Below, one piece after another: positions 7,353-15,013 of a DNA stretch of 64,000 nt. The first letter of the stretch is position 1. Each line of letters starts with the position of its first letter. The DNA comes from Acidovorax carolinensis. Its GTDB lineage: Bacteria; Pseudomonadota; Gammaproteobacteria; Burkholderiales; Burkholderiaceae_C. Location of the stretch: contig NZ_CP021361.1 in assembly GCF_002157145.1 (NCBI RefSeq), positions 3,155,001-3,219,000 on the forward strand. Reading direction: 5' to 3'. The notes below the pieces were generated by a model. The model had not been told where the DNA came from. It did no database searches and saw only the letters and a list, made by a program, of their open reading frames with translations. The translations under genes were made by a program, and so were the position numbers.

Positions 7353-8059
7353 AACCGGTTGATTGACTTACGGATGGCTTCAAGGCTTGCGGGTTTCGCG
7401 TTGCCATTGGCGTCGTAGTAGTCGAACCCGTCAGGTAGCACTTTTGCAATTTCAGCGGGTTTGTTGATGCGCCACGCCTCCAGCACATCGCGGGCGGTCG
7501 GGCGCGGCCTGCCTTCACGGTGCGCAGTGACAAGCAAGCGATGCAGGGGCGCGGCATATCCGCTGTATCGCTGGGGCTTGGTAACTGTCCATGCTGGCGC
7601 ACTGCTGGCGCTGCTCTCCACGGGCGCGGCAGGCGTGACGGCAGTTGCTGGGCACGCCACGCCCTGAGCCTCGAACCAAAGTTGCACCAGCGGGCCAGGC
7701 GATTCACCATGCGCGGCCAGCCATCCCGAAAAATCTTGCGCAGTGATGTAGCAAGCGGAATCGGTCACCACGCCCACCACGTCGCCACCCATGACCATTG
7801 GGTTCTGGCGCAGAACCCGGCGCTCATGAGCCAGGGTCTTGCTGTCGGTGCACGCGCCCCGGATGGCATAGGCCCAATCGGCCATGCGCTCTTTTCGCTC
7901 TGGCGTTTCTTCACCGTCGCCATCGCACCATGATTGCAGCGCTGCAATCGCTTGGACGTGTAGTTTTACCGGCCAGCCATCGCGGCCAATGTCCACGATT
8001 GGCGATACCGACCAAAGCAGGCGGGCAGCGGCACCGACGCGTTGCTGTTTTTTTGCCAT
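7337..8059 (-). CDS. Hypothetical protein of the element (240 aa)
   Basis: I do not recognise this protein. The N-terminus is basic (MAKKQQRVGAAARLLWS), the middle contains a run of short charged helices with two cysteines (SWCDGDGEE and RGACTD), a disordered Ala/Pro/Ser linker lies near residues 135-155, and the C-terminal third (LHRLLVTAHREG, then RDVLEAWR and EAIRKSINRL) looks helical and DNA-binding-like. No signal peptide or membrane segment is seen. It sits between the toxin-antitoxin pair and the AlpA-like gene, separated from the former by a 100-bp structured gap and from the latter by possible operator repeats. Confidence 0.55.
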   Translation of the reverse strand: MAKKQQRVGAAARLLWSVSPIVDIGRDGWPVKLHVQAIAALQSWCDGDGEETPERKERMADWAYAIRGACTDSKTLAHERRVLRQNPMVMGGDVVGVVTDSACYITAQDFSGWLAAHGESPGPLVQLWFEAQGVACPATAVTPAAPVESSASSAPAWTVTKPQRYSGYAAPLHRLLVTAHREGRPRPTARDVLEAWRINKPAEIAKVLPDGFDYYDANGNAKPASLEAIRKSINRLTSAR

Positions 8060-8088
8060 TGCATCCCCCGATGCACCCCAAATTAGGA

Positions 8089-8151
8089 GCCCCAGCAGGC
8101 CAGCGGGGGGACTGGCCTTTCAGCAGGATTGCAGCCCTGCCTAGCTGGGGC
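8089..8151. other. Potential three-way-junction RNA/DNA structure
   Basis: Outer stem GCCCCAGC (8089-8096) with GCTGGGGC (8144-8151) encloses two inner hairpins: AGGCCAG/CTGGCCT at 8097-8118 and GCAGG/CCTGC at 8123-8140. It lies between brnA and the 240-aa gene, both minus strand. It could be a structured RNA, a processing site or a complex terminator; there is no long T-run. Confidence 0.4.
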
Positions 8152-8159
8152 GAAAACTG

Positions 8160-8441
8160 TCAGGCGTGAGTCCGCACCCAGCTTTTCAGCGCGTCATTGA
8201 TGCGGGTTTGCCAGCCATCGCCCGATGCTCTGAACTTCTCCACCACCTCCACGTCAAGGCGCAGGGTTACTTGGGTCTTGGTGCCACTGCCCAGCGGGCG
8301 GCCACGGCGCACCAGCGGCTTTACCTGTTCCCATTCGGCATCGGTGAACGGCACAGCGTCAGGGTCCGCCATCGCAGCGGCGGTAATGTCTGCATCCTCG
8401 GCAGGCGTTGGCAGGATGGTTCCGGCTTTAAGTTTCGGCAT
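8160..8441 (-). CDS. brnA: BrnA-type antitoxin
   Basis: A 93-residue protein with the BrnA pattern: an acidic, flexible N-terminal half that wraps the toxin (PFTDAEWEQVKP), then a basic GRPLGSGTKTQVTLRLDVEVVEKFR segment forming a ribbon-helix-helix DNA-binding domain, and a final helix INDALKSWV. BrnA neutralises the BrnT ribonuclease and represses its own operon. Its start overlaps the end of brnT by 14 bp, the normal toxin-first order for this system. It probably stabilises the integrated element. Confidence 0.85.
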   Translation of the reverse strand: MPKLKAGTILPTPAEDADITAAAMADPDAVPFTDAEWEQVKPLVRRGRPLGSGTKTQVTLRLDVEVVEKFRASGDGWQTRINDALKSWVRTHA

Positions 8442-8706
8442 AGCGCTTCACCTCTCGCGTGTTGGCTTTTCTCAAACTGATAATGCGGCGCTCGGTCGGT
8501 TGCTCAGGCGGGCGGTCAACAAACACCACGGACATGACGCGTAAACCGATGTAGCCCAGCGCCACCATGCGGGGCTCGCCATAGTCCCGGCGCGTATCGG
8601 GCCACACCACGGCGGTTTCCCATTCAAAGCCCACGGCATCCAACAATGAAAAGCCATGCTTTTCCAGATTGGCGGCATCTTTGGCCGGGTCGAACGTCAC
8701 ATTCAT
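8428..8706 (-). CDS. brnT: BrnT-type ribonuclease toxin
   Basis: A 92-residue protein with the BrnT fold signature: FDPAKDAANLEKHGFSLLDA near the start, a WPDTRRDYGEPRMVALGYI strand region and the RIISLRKANTREVKRY C-terminal helix. BrnT is a RelE-like RNase that stops translation when antitoxin is lost. The pair is transcribed toward the left end of the element from an AT-rich gap that holds direct repeats. All expected conserved residues (His, Arg, Glu-Arg-Arg-Ile-Ile) are present, so the toxin looks intact. Confidence 0.87.
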   Translation of the reverse strand: MNVTFDPAKDAANLEKHGFSLLDAVGFEWETAVVWPDTRRDYGEPRMVALGYIGLRVMSVVFVDRPPEQPTERRIISLRKANTREVKRYAET

Positions 8707-8713
8707 GGTTTAG

Positions 8714-8759
8714 TGTAGCTACGTTTATTTAGAGTGCAAGAATTATTTGTAGTTGCGTT
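8714..8759. promoter_or_regulatory. Probable brnTA operator/promoter
   Basis: TGTAGCTACGTT at 8714-8725 and TGTAGTTGCGTT at 8748-8759 match at 10 of 12 positions, with starts 34 bp apart in an AT-rich gap directly upstream of brnT. The layout suits autoregulation by BrnA. Confidence 0.4.
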
Positions 8760-8762
8760 ATT

Positions 8763-10088
8763 TCAGGCGGTTGCCACCACGCGCAGCGCACCAGGCGCGG
8801 CCTTGGCATCAAACACAATCCCGGCCTGTTCCAAAATCCACGCCTCTATGCGCTCATGGTGCACGCGCAGCAGGTCAAGCGGGCGGACGGTGTAATGCTT
8901 TTCAGCGGTTGCGCTGGGCTTGTGGCCCATGATTTGAGCCACCACGCCAGCGGGGATTTCGAGCCACTCCGTCAGGCTCTTGAAACTGCGGCGCAGGCCA
9001 TGCAGGGTAAGCCCTTCGATACCGGCCACAGCACAGGCGGCAGTGTGTGGGGCTCTCGGTATGCTCAGGGTCTGCCCTTCGGTGTCCTTGCCCCGTGCGG
9101 TGCTGGGAAACACCCACACATTTCGGCGCGGCAGGGAGTGAAGCAGGTGCGAAACGTAGGGCGTCAGGGGAATGACGCGCTCCCCCTCCACCTTGTCGCG
9201 GATGGTCAGGCCCTTCCACTTGGTATTCACATCCTCCCAGCGCAGCCCCAGCACCTCGCCCGGCCTTGCGCCAGTCAGCACCAGCACTTGCAGATAGGCG
9301 GCGGCGATGGGGTTTTGCACCTGTTGCACGGCGGCAAACCACGCGGGTAGCTGCTCTTTCAGCAGGGCATCCTGTTTCACCCCGGCTTTGCCCAAGCTCT
9401 CGCGGGCCTTCTTGGTCTTGGCAGGGTTCACGCTGGGCAGCACTGGCGCATATTCCGGCTGTTCTGCGCACCAGCCTAAAAACGCTTTCAGGCAGCGCCA
9501 TGCCAGCCGGGCAGACGTTGGGCGGGTCTGCGCCTCGCGTGCTGCCCATGCCTCGATAACCGGCGCTGTCAGGTCACGCAGCGCAAGCCCCATCAGCGGA
9601 TGCAGCGGCCCGGCCACAGTCACGCCACGGCCACGGGTGCCACGCTTGGAAACCTCGCCCCCGGCCTGCACCAGCTTCACATGGTCGGCATGGTGCCGCG
9701 CTCCCCAGTACGGGCGGCGTGCCTCAAGGTACACGGCCCACACCTCGCCCACGGTAACGGCTTGGACAGCGGCGGCGGCTTGCTTTTCAGCTTGTGCGGC
9801 AAGCGCATCACGCTTCAAGTCTCGGGGGTCTTTGCCTTCATCAATCAGGCGTTGCAGTTCGCGTGCCTTGGCTTGCGCATCGGGAATGCTCCATGCGGCG
9901 GGGCTCCCGATGGTCAGGCGTATGTCTTTGCCTTGGTACTTGCTCTGGAACACGTAGGCAGGCTTCCCGGCTGGCGTTGCCCTCAGCCCCAGCCCCGGCG
10001 CTGTCACGTCCCACATGAAAGCCTGTTTCTTGTCGGGCGGGCACTTGAAACCCGAAACCCGGCCAGCGGTGAATGCAATCTTTGCCAT
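8763..10088 (-). CDS. int: Tyrosine integrase of the element
   Basis: A 441-residue site-specific recombinase of the P4/phage type. The N-terminal 90 residues form an arm-binding domain (GLGLRATPAGKPAYVFQ, then LTIGSPAAWSIPDAQAKARE). The catalytic domain shows TGARPGEVLGLRW with the first arginine, LHGLRRSF (H-x-x-R), MGHKPSATAEKHY with the last histidine and the nucleophilic tyrosine. It integrates and excises the element at the tRNA-Lys core and reads away from the right attachment site, whose arm sites lie 18-50 bp before its start. Complete and probably active. Confidence 0.92.
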   Translation of the reverse strand: MAKIAFTAGRVSGFKCPPDKKQAFMWDVTAPGLGLRATPAGKPAYVFQSKYQGKDIRLTIGSPAAWSIPDAQAKARELQRLIDEGKDPRDLKRDALAAQAEKQAAAAVQAVTVGEVWAVYLEARRPYWGARHHADHVKLVQAGGEVSKRGTRGRGVTVAGPLHPLMGLALRDLTAPVIEAWAAREAQTRPTSARLAWRCLKAFLGWCAEQPEYAPVLPSVNPAKTKKARESLGKAGVKQDALLKEQLPAWFAAVQQVQNPIAAAYLQVLVLTGARPGEVLGLRWEDVNTKWKGLTIRDKVEGERVIPLTPYVSHLLHSLPRRNVWVFPSTARGKDTEGQTLSIPRAPHTAACAVAGIEGLTLHGLRRSFKSLTEWLEIPAGVVAQIMGHKPSATAEKHYTVRPLDLLRVHHERIEAWILEQAGIVFDAKAAPGALRVVATA

Positions 10089-10269
10089 GTGGCACCCCTT
10101 GTGCGCTTACATCGGGCTGGATGTAAGGGCGGATGTAAGCGATTTTCCTAAAAACTGCCGAATTTCAATCAACGTTCAGGCTGTTCACTTGTCCAGTGTT
10201 ATGCGTCTAAGCTATTGATTTATATTGATTCTACCAGCATCAATCAACACTGCCAAATATTGCTTTAGT
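10089..10269. other. Right-end attachment arm region
   Basis: No gene seen. The GATGTAAG arm sites (10106-10140) are followed by about 130 bp of AT-rich DNA (ATTGATTTATATTGATT and similar) leading to the right core. An AT-rich, bendable spacer is expected where host factors such as IHF assist integrase, but I cannot name an exact IHF site. Confidence 0.5.
10106..10140. repeat. Right integrase arm-type sites
   Basis: Three GATGTAAG units: one inverted at 10106-10113 (CTTACATC) and two direct at 10120-10127 and 10132-10139. The 21-bp block 10120-10140 is identical to 1487-1507 at the other end of the element. It lies immediately upstream of the integrase start, so integrase binding here could also repress its own gene. 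Confidence 0.6.
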
Positions 10270-10319
10270 CGGACTCTTAATCCGTAGGTCGAGTGTTCGA
10301 GTCACTCAGGACCCACCAA
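10270..10319 (+). repeat. attR: right 50-bp attachment core
   Basis: An exact copy of tRNA-Lys positions 28-76 plus one base. It lacks the acceptor 5' half, D-arm and promoter, so it is not a second tRNA gene. Confidence 0.9.
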
Positions 10320-10326
10320 ACTGCAA

Positions 10327-10357
10327 AACCCCGCTGTCTTCAAGATGGCGGGGTTTT
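10327..10357 (+). terminator. Original tRNA-Lys terminator displaced by the insertion
   Basis: Stem AACCCCGC/GCGGGGTT followed by six T, eight bases after attR. In the empty site it would directly follow the tRNA gene. Confidence 0.75.
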
Positions 10358-10527
10358 TTGTTTCCGGCGCCGGTCGTGCTGGACTTTCAGCGCTCCATGT
10401 GCGTGCATTTGCCCCCTGGAGTTGCATAGTTGCGGTCCATTCCCCGCTGCGAGAGCTCATTGATAATGGACCGGCCTTTTGCACCCACCAGGGCACCCGC
10501 CGCTCGCCACCCCATCCATCCAGCCTC

Positions 10528-11760
10528 ATGAATCCACACGCCCACCTGCTATGGACTGCACCCCAATGGGCGCTGGCCGTGCTATTGGCCGTGCTGGGAA
10601 TGCTGGGCCCTTTTTCGATCGACACCTACCTGCCTGCGTTCTCGGGCATTGCCTCGGCCCTCGGGGCCACGCCGGTGGAGATGCAGCAGACGCTGTCGGC
10701 CTATTTGTTTGGCTTTGCCTTCATGAATCTCTTTCATGGCGCGCTGGCGGACAGCTTTGGTCGCAGACCCGTCGTGCTGACGGGTATTGCCATGTTCACC
10801 ATCGCATCGGCCGGGTGTGCGCTCGCCCAGAGCATTGAGCAACTGGTTTTCTTTCGCGCCCTCCAGGGTCTGTCCACCGGCGCTGGCATTGTGGTGTCGC
10901 GCGCCGTCATCCGCGACATGTTCCCGCCCGCCCAGGCACAGAAGGTGATGAGCCAGGTCACCATCTACTTTGGTGTTGCACCCGCCATTGCGCCCATCGT
11001 GGGCGGCTGGCTATTTGTGCATCTGGGCTGGCACAGCATATTCTGGTTTCTGACGGCGGTGGGTGTAACGCTTTGGATAGCCAATCTGCGGTATCTGCCC
11101 GAGACACTGCAAGCGGACCAGCGCCAGCCCTTCAACATACCGCACCTCATGCGAGGCTACTGGGAGCTGGGTTCAAGCATGCGCTTTCTCCTGCTGGCAT
11201 TCGCCAGCGGGGTTCCGTTCAATGGCATGTTCCTGTATGTACTGGCGGCCCCGGCCTTTCTGAGTGACCACCTGGGACTAGCACCCACACAGTTTTTCTG
11301 GTTCTTTGGACTGACCATCTGCGGCATCATGGGTGGCGCGTGGCTGAGCGGTCGACTGGCCGGGCGCATTGCGCCCAAGCGGCAGATCCAGCATGGTTTC
11401 GTGATCATGTGCGTGGTGGCGGTTGCCAACGTGATCGCCAATGCGCTGTTTACAGCGCATGCGAGCTGGGCGCTGATTCCCATCGCCGTGTTCGCTTTTG
11501 GCTGGGCACTGATGGTGCCGGTGGTGACCTTGCTGGTGCTGGACCTGTATCCGCAGCGGCGCGGCATGGCGTCTTCGTTGCAGGCGTTCGTCGGCTCCGC
11601 TGCCAACGGTGTGGTGGCCGGCGTGGTGGCCCCGCTGGTCATGCACTCCACGGTTTGGCTGGCGGCGGCATCGTTGTTGATGATGGGCGTGGGCATGCTG
11701 GCCTGGATCTATCTGCACCATCGCTGGCCCGAGATTGGACGCATCTCCGCCCATCCCTGA
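10528..11760 (+). CDS. Bcr/CflA-family MFS drug efflux transporter
   Basis: A 410-residue inner-membrane protein with about 12 hydrophobic segments. The first helix leads into GPFSIDTYLPAF, the family hallmark, followed by the MFS loop GALADSFGRRPVVLTG and a later SRAVIRDMFPPAQAQKVMS stretch characteristic of Bcr/CflA proteins. These are proton antiporters that export drugs such as bicyclomycin, chloramphenicol or sulfonamides, or small metabolites such as cysteine. The ATG at 10528 starts just before the first membrane segment; the frame is open upstream but with no membrane-protein character. Substrate unknown. Confidence 0.85.
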   Translation: MNPHAHLLWTAPQWALAVLLAVLGMLGPFSIDTYLPAFSGIASALGATPVEMQQTLSAYLFGFAFMNLFHGALADSFGRRPVVLTGIAMFTIASAGCALAQSIEQLVFFRALQGLSTGAGIVVSRAVIRDMFPPAQAQKVMSQVTIYFGVAPAIAPIVGGWLFVHLGWHSIFWFLTAVGVTLWIANLRYLPETLQADQRQPFNIPHLMRGYWELGSSMRFLLLAFASGVPFNGMFLYVLAAPAFLSDHLGLAPTQFFWFFGLTICGIMGGAWLSGRLAGRIAPKRQIQHGFVIMCVVAVANVIANALFTAHASWALIPIAVFAFGWALMVPVVTLLVLDLYPQRRGMASSLQAFVGSAANGVVAGVVAPLVMHSTVWLAAASLLMMGVGMLAWIYLHHRWPEIGRISAHP

Positions 11761-11868
11761 CGGCGGTGCCATGGTCAATCGCCAGCCGCTCTGCAACAAT
11801 CGCTGGCAGATACCACACCCACGTGAAGGATCTACGACACAGATGACGCGATCAACCAAGGGCCGACC

Positions 11869-13011
11869 ATGCAATTATTGAAACTGGTGGAGTCCGAAAT
11901 CCAGATAGACGTTCCGTTACCTTGGAACGTTCGCAATCACGATTGCACACTGCTTCTCGCACGCGGGCATGTCGTCAGCAGCGAGGCCCAAATGCAGGCA
12001 CTGCTTGAGCGTGGCATGTACGTCGACCTGGAGGAAAAGCAGGCGGTAGAAGCCCTTTCTGCGCCCAAGCCTGTGCCAGCCAAAAGCATCTACGTACGCT
12101 GGGCGGATGCCATCGACACCCTGGAGACGCTGGTACACGACCTGCCACACGCGCCGGACTTCCCTGCAAAGATAGATGCACTGGCCCAGGAACTGATTAC
12201 GTTGACGGACCTGGATGCCGACATTGCCATCTTCATGGCCGTGCGTCAGGACCAAGCGAGACACCTGCGGTACGGCTACAGCCACAGCGTCTACACCGCG
12301 CTGCTGGCCATCCTCATGACACAGCGCATGGAATGGACCGCCGCAAACATTCGCCTCGTCACGCTGGCCGCACTCACCATGAATGCCAGCATTGCCGACC
12401 TGCAGAGCCAGATGGCGAGCCAGGACTACCCTGTGCTGGATCGGCAGCGCGCCCAACTGCGCGCCCATCCCTTCGACAGTGCTGCATTGCTCGCGCAGGC
12501 GGGCATCACCGACACCCTGTGGCTGGAGGCGGTGCGCCAGCACCATGAGCAAGCCAATGGCAAAGGCTACCCCACCGGAACCACGCAAATCAAAGAACTG
12601 GCGCAGATGCTGCGCATGGCCGATGTTTTCATGGCGCGCATCAGCCCCCGCGTGATCCGTCCGCCGATGAGCGTTCAGGATGCCGCCCGCCAGATGTTCC
12701 GGGACGACAAGGGGGGAGCGATGTCGTCCGCCATCATCAAAGTGCTGGGGATTTACCCTCCGGGGAATCTGGTGAAACTTGCGTCCGGTGAACTGGGCGT
12801 GGTGATGCGCCGCGGCGCAGAAGCCCGCACGCCTCTGGTGGCAGCCGTTACCGACACCCAAGGACGAAGCGTCACCACCACCCTGCACCGCAACACCGCA
12901 GAACCAGCCTTTGCCATCACCGGCCCCGCAGCAGACGACAAAAACCTGCTGGCGCGGGTGCCGCCCGAGCGCCTGTATGGCTATGCCCAGATGGGTGCCC
13001 AGCAGACCTAA
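11869..13011 (+). CDS. Degenerate HD-GYP-type signalling protein
   Basis: A 380-residue protein. The N-terminal 100 residues (QIDVPLPWNVRNHDCTLLLARGHVV) resemble the DUF3391-like domain that precedes many HD-GYP cyclic-di-GMP phosphodiesterases. The middle has YSHSVYTALLAI and HHEQANGKGYPTG, matching the first helix and the GYP segment, but where the HD dyad is expected the protein reads TMNASIADLQ. The metal site is therefore broken and hydrolysis is unlikely; it may bind cyclic-di-GMP or act through protein contacts. Single gene, ending before a strong bidirectional terminator. Confidence 0.75.
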   Translation: MQLLKLVESEIQIDVPLPWNVRNHDCTLLLARGHVVSSEAQMQALLERGMYVDLEEKQAVEALSAPKPVPAKSIYVRWADAIDTLETLVHDLPHAPDFPAKIDALAQELITLTDLDADIAIFMAVRQDQARHLRYGYSHSVYTALLAILMTQRMEWTAANIRLVTLAALTMNASIADLQSQMASQDYPVLDRQRAQLRAHPFDSAALLAQAGITDTLWLEAVRQHHEQANGKGYPTGTTQIKELAQMLRMADVFMARISPRVIRPPMSVQDAARQMFRDDKGGAMSSAIIKVLGIYPPGNLVKLASGELGVVMRRGAEARTPLVAAVTDTQGRSVTTTLHRNTAEPAFAITGPAADDKNLLARVPPERLYGYAQMGAQQT

Positions 13012-13057
13012 CCCTAGCGTGCGGGTCGACTCGACGAAAGCACCATGATTTACGGAT

Positions 13058-13094
13058 AAAAAAAGGGCTGGCTCCTTGCGGAACCAGCCCTTTT
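13058..13094. terminator. Bidirectional terminator between convergent genes
   Basis: AAAAGGGCTGG...CCAGCCCTTTT hairpin with A-run on the left and T-run on the right, between the plus-strand HD-GYP gene and the minus-strand helicase gene. Confidence 0.85.
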
Positions 13095-13129
13095 CAACGT
13101 GTCAGTGCGCCTGAGCCGTTGTTAATGAC

Positions 13130-15013
13130 TCAGCGTGCAGGGCGCGCAGGGCGCTTGCGGGCATCATGGGGCACAAATGGCTTGCCGCCACCCGCGCCAG
13201 CTGGCTTGGAGAAAGCGGGCTTGCGGGGCGCAAAGTCGCCGCGAGGTGCGCCAGCATCACCGCGGGGAGCGAAACCGCCCCGACCAGCGTCGCCAAAGCC
13301 GGGCTTGCGGCCATAGGAGTCACCATCACGGCGGGGCGCAAAACCACGATCGCCACCACGGTCGTCACGACCAGCGAAGCCGCCACCACCGCCGCCGCCT
13401 TCACCACGGGCAGGTGCGCCGCGGTTGTCGCGACCGGCAAAGCCGCCGCCAAAACCACCACCGAAGCCGCCGCGGTCATTGCCGCCACGGGCAGGACCAC
13501 CGAAGCGGCCACGCGACTGGTTGTCACGGTTGTCGTAGGAACGGCCCGGGGCGCCACGGCCACCACCGAAATCGCCACCGCGAGGTGCCTGCGGCGCCCG
13601 CTGCGAGGGCTCCATGCCCGGAATCACTTCGGCCTTGAACTGCTGGCGGCTGTACGACTCAATGTCGTAGATCTTGCGGCGATCGCGGAACTCGGCAAAA
13701 GTGATGGCCAGGCCATCGCGGCCCGCACGGCCGGTGCGGCCGATGCGGTGGGTGTAATCCTCGGCCTTCATGGGTAGGCCGAAGTTGAACACGTGGGTGA
13801 TGGTAGGCACGTCGATACCCCGTGCGGCCACATCGGTGGCCACCAGGATCTGCACCTGACCAGCGCGCAGCGCCATCAAACGGCGGTTGCGCAGGCCCTG
13901 GCTCAGGGCGCCATGCAGCGCCACGGCCGAGAAGCCTTCTTGCTGCAGGTCATTGGCCAGGCCGTCGCACTCCACCTGGGTGCTGGCGAAAACGATGGCC
14001 TGGTTGATCGTGGTGTCACGCAGCCAGTGGTCGAGCATCTTGCGCTTGTGCTGGGCGTTGTCGGCCCAGTACAGCATCTGCTTGATATTGGCGTGCTTCT
14101 CTTGCGGAGAATCGATGGTCACCTTCTGCACCGACGACCCGCCGTCGTGCATCACGCGCATGGCCAGTTGCTGAATGCGGGGCGCAAACGTTGCGCTGAA
14201 CATCATGGTCTGCTTGCGCTGGGAGGTCAGCTGGTTCAGCTCGGCCAGATCGTCCGAGAAGCCCAGGTCAAGCATACGGTCGGCTTCATCAACAACCAGG
14301 AACTGCACCTTGTCCAGCTTGATCTGCATCGAACGCTGCAGGTCCAGCAGACGACCAGGGGTAGCCACCACGAGGTCGGCGTTCTGCAACTTGGCGATCT
14401 GCAACTGGTAAGGCATGCCACCCACCACATTGGCCACGCGCAGGCCACGGCAATGCTTGACGAGGTCGATGGCGTCGTGAGCGACTTGCTGCGCCAGTTC
14501 ACGCGTGGGGCACAGGATCAGGGCGCCGGGGGTGGCGGCCTTGAAGTTGCGCGAGCTGGTGGGGTCTTTGCGCTTGGCGCGCTTGGGTGCGGGTTCGCCA
14601 CGGGCTGCGGCTTCGGCCACTGCACGCTCGAAGGCGGCGCGTTCTTCGGCTTCGGCGGCCGCCTGCTGATTGATCAGCGTGTTGAGCACTGGCAGCAGGA
14701 AGGCGGCGGTCTTGCCGCTGCCCGTCTGGCTGGACACCATCAGGTCGATGAAGTGCTTGGCATCAGCGCCGGCGCCCATGGCCAGCGGAATGGCCTTGAG
14801 CTGCACGCTGGTCGGCTGGGTGTAGCCCAGATCGGCCACGGCTTGCACCAGTTCAGGGGCCAGGCCCAGCTCGATGAAACCATTAGGCTCGGCAGTGACT
14901 GCGTCGCTGGTGGATTCCACGGAAGATTCAAGGGTGGACTGCACGGAAATATCGGCAGCAATAGAAGTGTCTGCAGGCGCGAAATCGCCCTGCACCAAAG
15001 AGGTGTCGGTCAT
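13130..15013 (-). CDS. DEAD-box RNA helicase (RhlE type) with RGG-rich tail
   Basis: A 627-residue cytoplasmic RNA helicase. An unusual acidic 50-residue N-terminus precedes the Q motif; then come SSQTGSGKTAAFLLP (motif I), PTRELAQQ (Ia), VDEADRMLDLGF (II, DEAD), SATF (III), ATDVAARGIDVP (V) and HRIGRTGRAGR (VI). A 25-residue charged insertion (ERAAFERAVAEAAARGEPAP) lies after motif I. The last 150 residues are glycine/arginine repeats such as GGFGGGFGGGFAGRDNRG, typical of RNA-binding tails in betaproteobacterial RhlE homologues. The ATG at 15013 is preceded by GAGAG. It probably acts in ribosome assembly or mRNA turnover, often cold-linked. Confidence 0.9.
   Translation of the reverse strand: MTDTSLVQGDFAPADTSIAADISVQSTLESSVESTSDAVTAEPNGFIELGLAPELVQAVADLGYTQPTSVQLKAIPLAMGAGADAKHFIDLMVSSQTGSGKTAAFLLPVLNTLINQQAAAEAEERAAFERAVAEAAARGEPAPKRAKRKDPTSSRNFKAATPGALILCPTRELAQQVAHDAIDLVKHCRGLRVANVVGGMPYQLQIAKLQNADLVVATPGRLLDLQRSMQIKLDKVQFLVVDEADRMLDLGFSDDLAELNQLTSQRKQTMMFSATFAPRIQQLAMRVMHDGGSSVQKVTIDSPQEKHANIKQMLYWADNAQHKRKMLDHWLRDTTINQAIVFASTQVECDGLANDLQQEGFSAVALHGALSQGLRNRRLMALRAGQVQILVATDVAARGIDVPTITHVFNFGLPMKAEDYTHRIGRTGRAGRDGLAITFAEFRDRRKIYDIESYSRQQFKAEVIPGMEPSQRAPQAPRGGDFGGGRGAPGRSYDNRDNQSRGRFGGPARGGNDRGGFGGGFGGGFAGRDNRGAPARGEGGGGGGGFAGRDDRGGDRGFAPRRDGDSYGRKPGFGDAGRGGFAPRGDAGAPRGDFAPRKPAFSKPAGAGGGKPFVPHDARKRPARPAR

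Larger units (their letters stand above)
1361..10319. mobile_element. Integrated 8.9-kb satellite-like element in tRNA-Lys
   Basis: The element lies between identical 50-bp repeats at 1361-1410 and 10270-10319, the first being the 3' end of the tRNA gene. It carries a tyrosine integrase next to the right end, integrase arm sites at both ends, a toxin-antitoxin pair, an AlpA-like regulator, a primase-helicase, an SSB-like protein, an exonuclease, a nuclease and a terminase-small-subunit-like protein. All recognised genes read on the minus strand with overlapping starts and stops. It has no capsid, portal, tail or lysis gene and no conjugation gene. The content resembles phage-inducible chromosomal islands; that it needs a helper phage is inference. 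Confidence 0.8.

Noticed and set aside
10270..10319. Second tRNA-Lys gene
   Set aside because: Only the 3' part of the tRNA is present, with no acceptor 5' strand, D-arm or promoter; it is attR.
1361..10319. Complete prophage
   Set aside because: No capsid, portal, tail, large terminase or lysis gene and only 8.9 kb.
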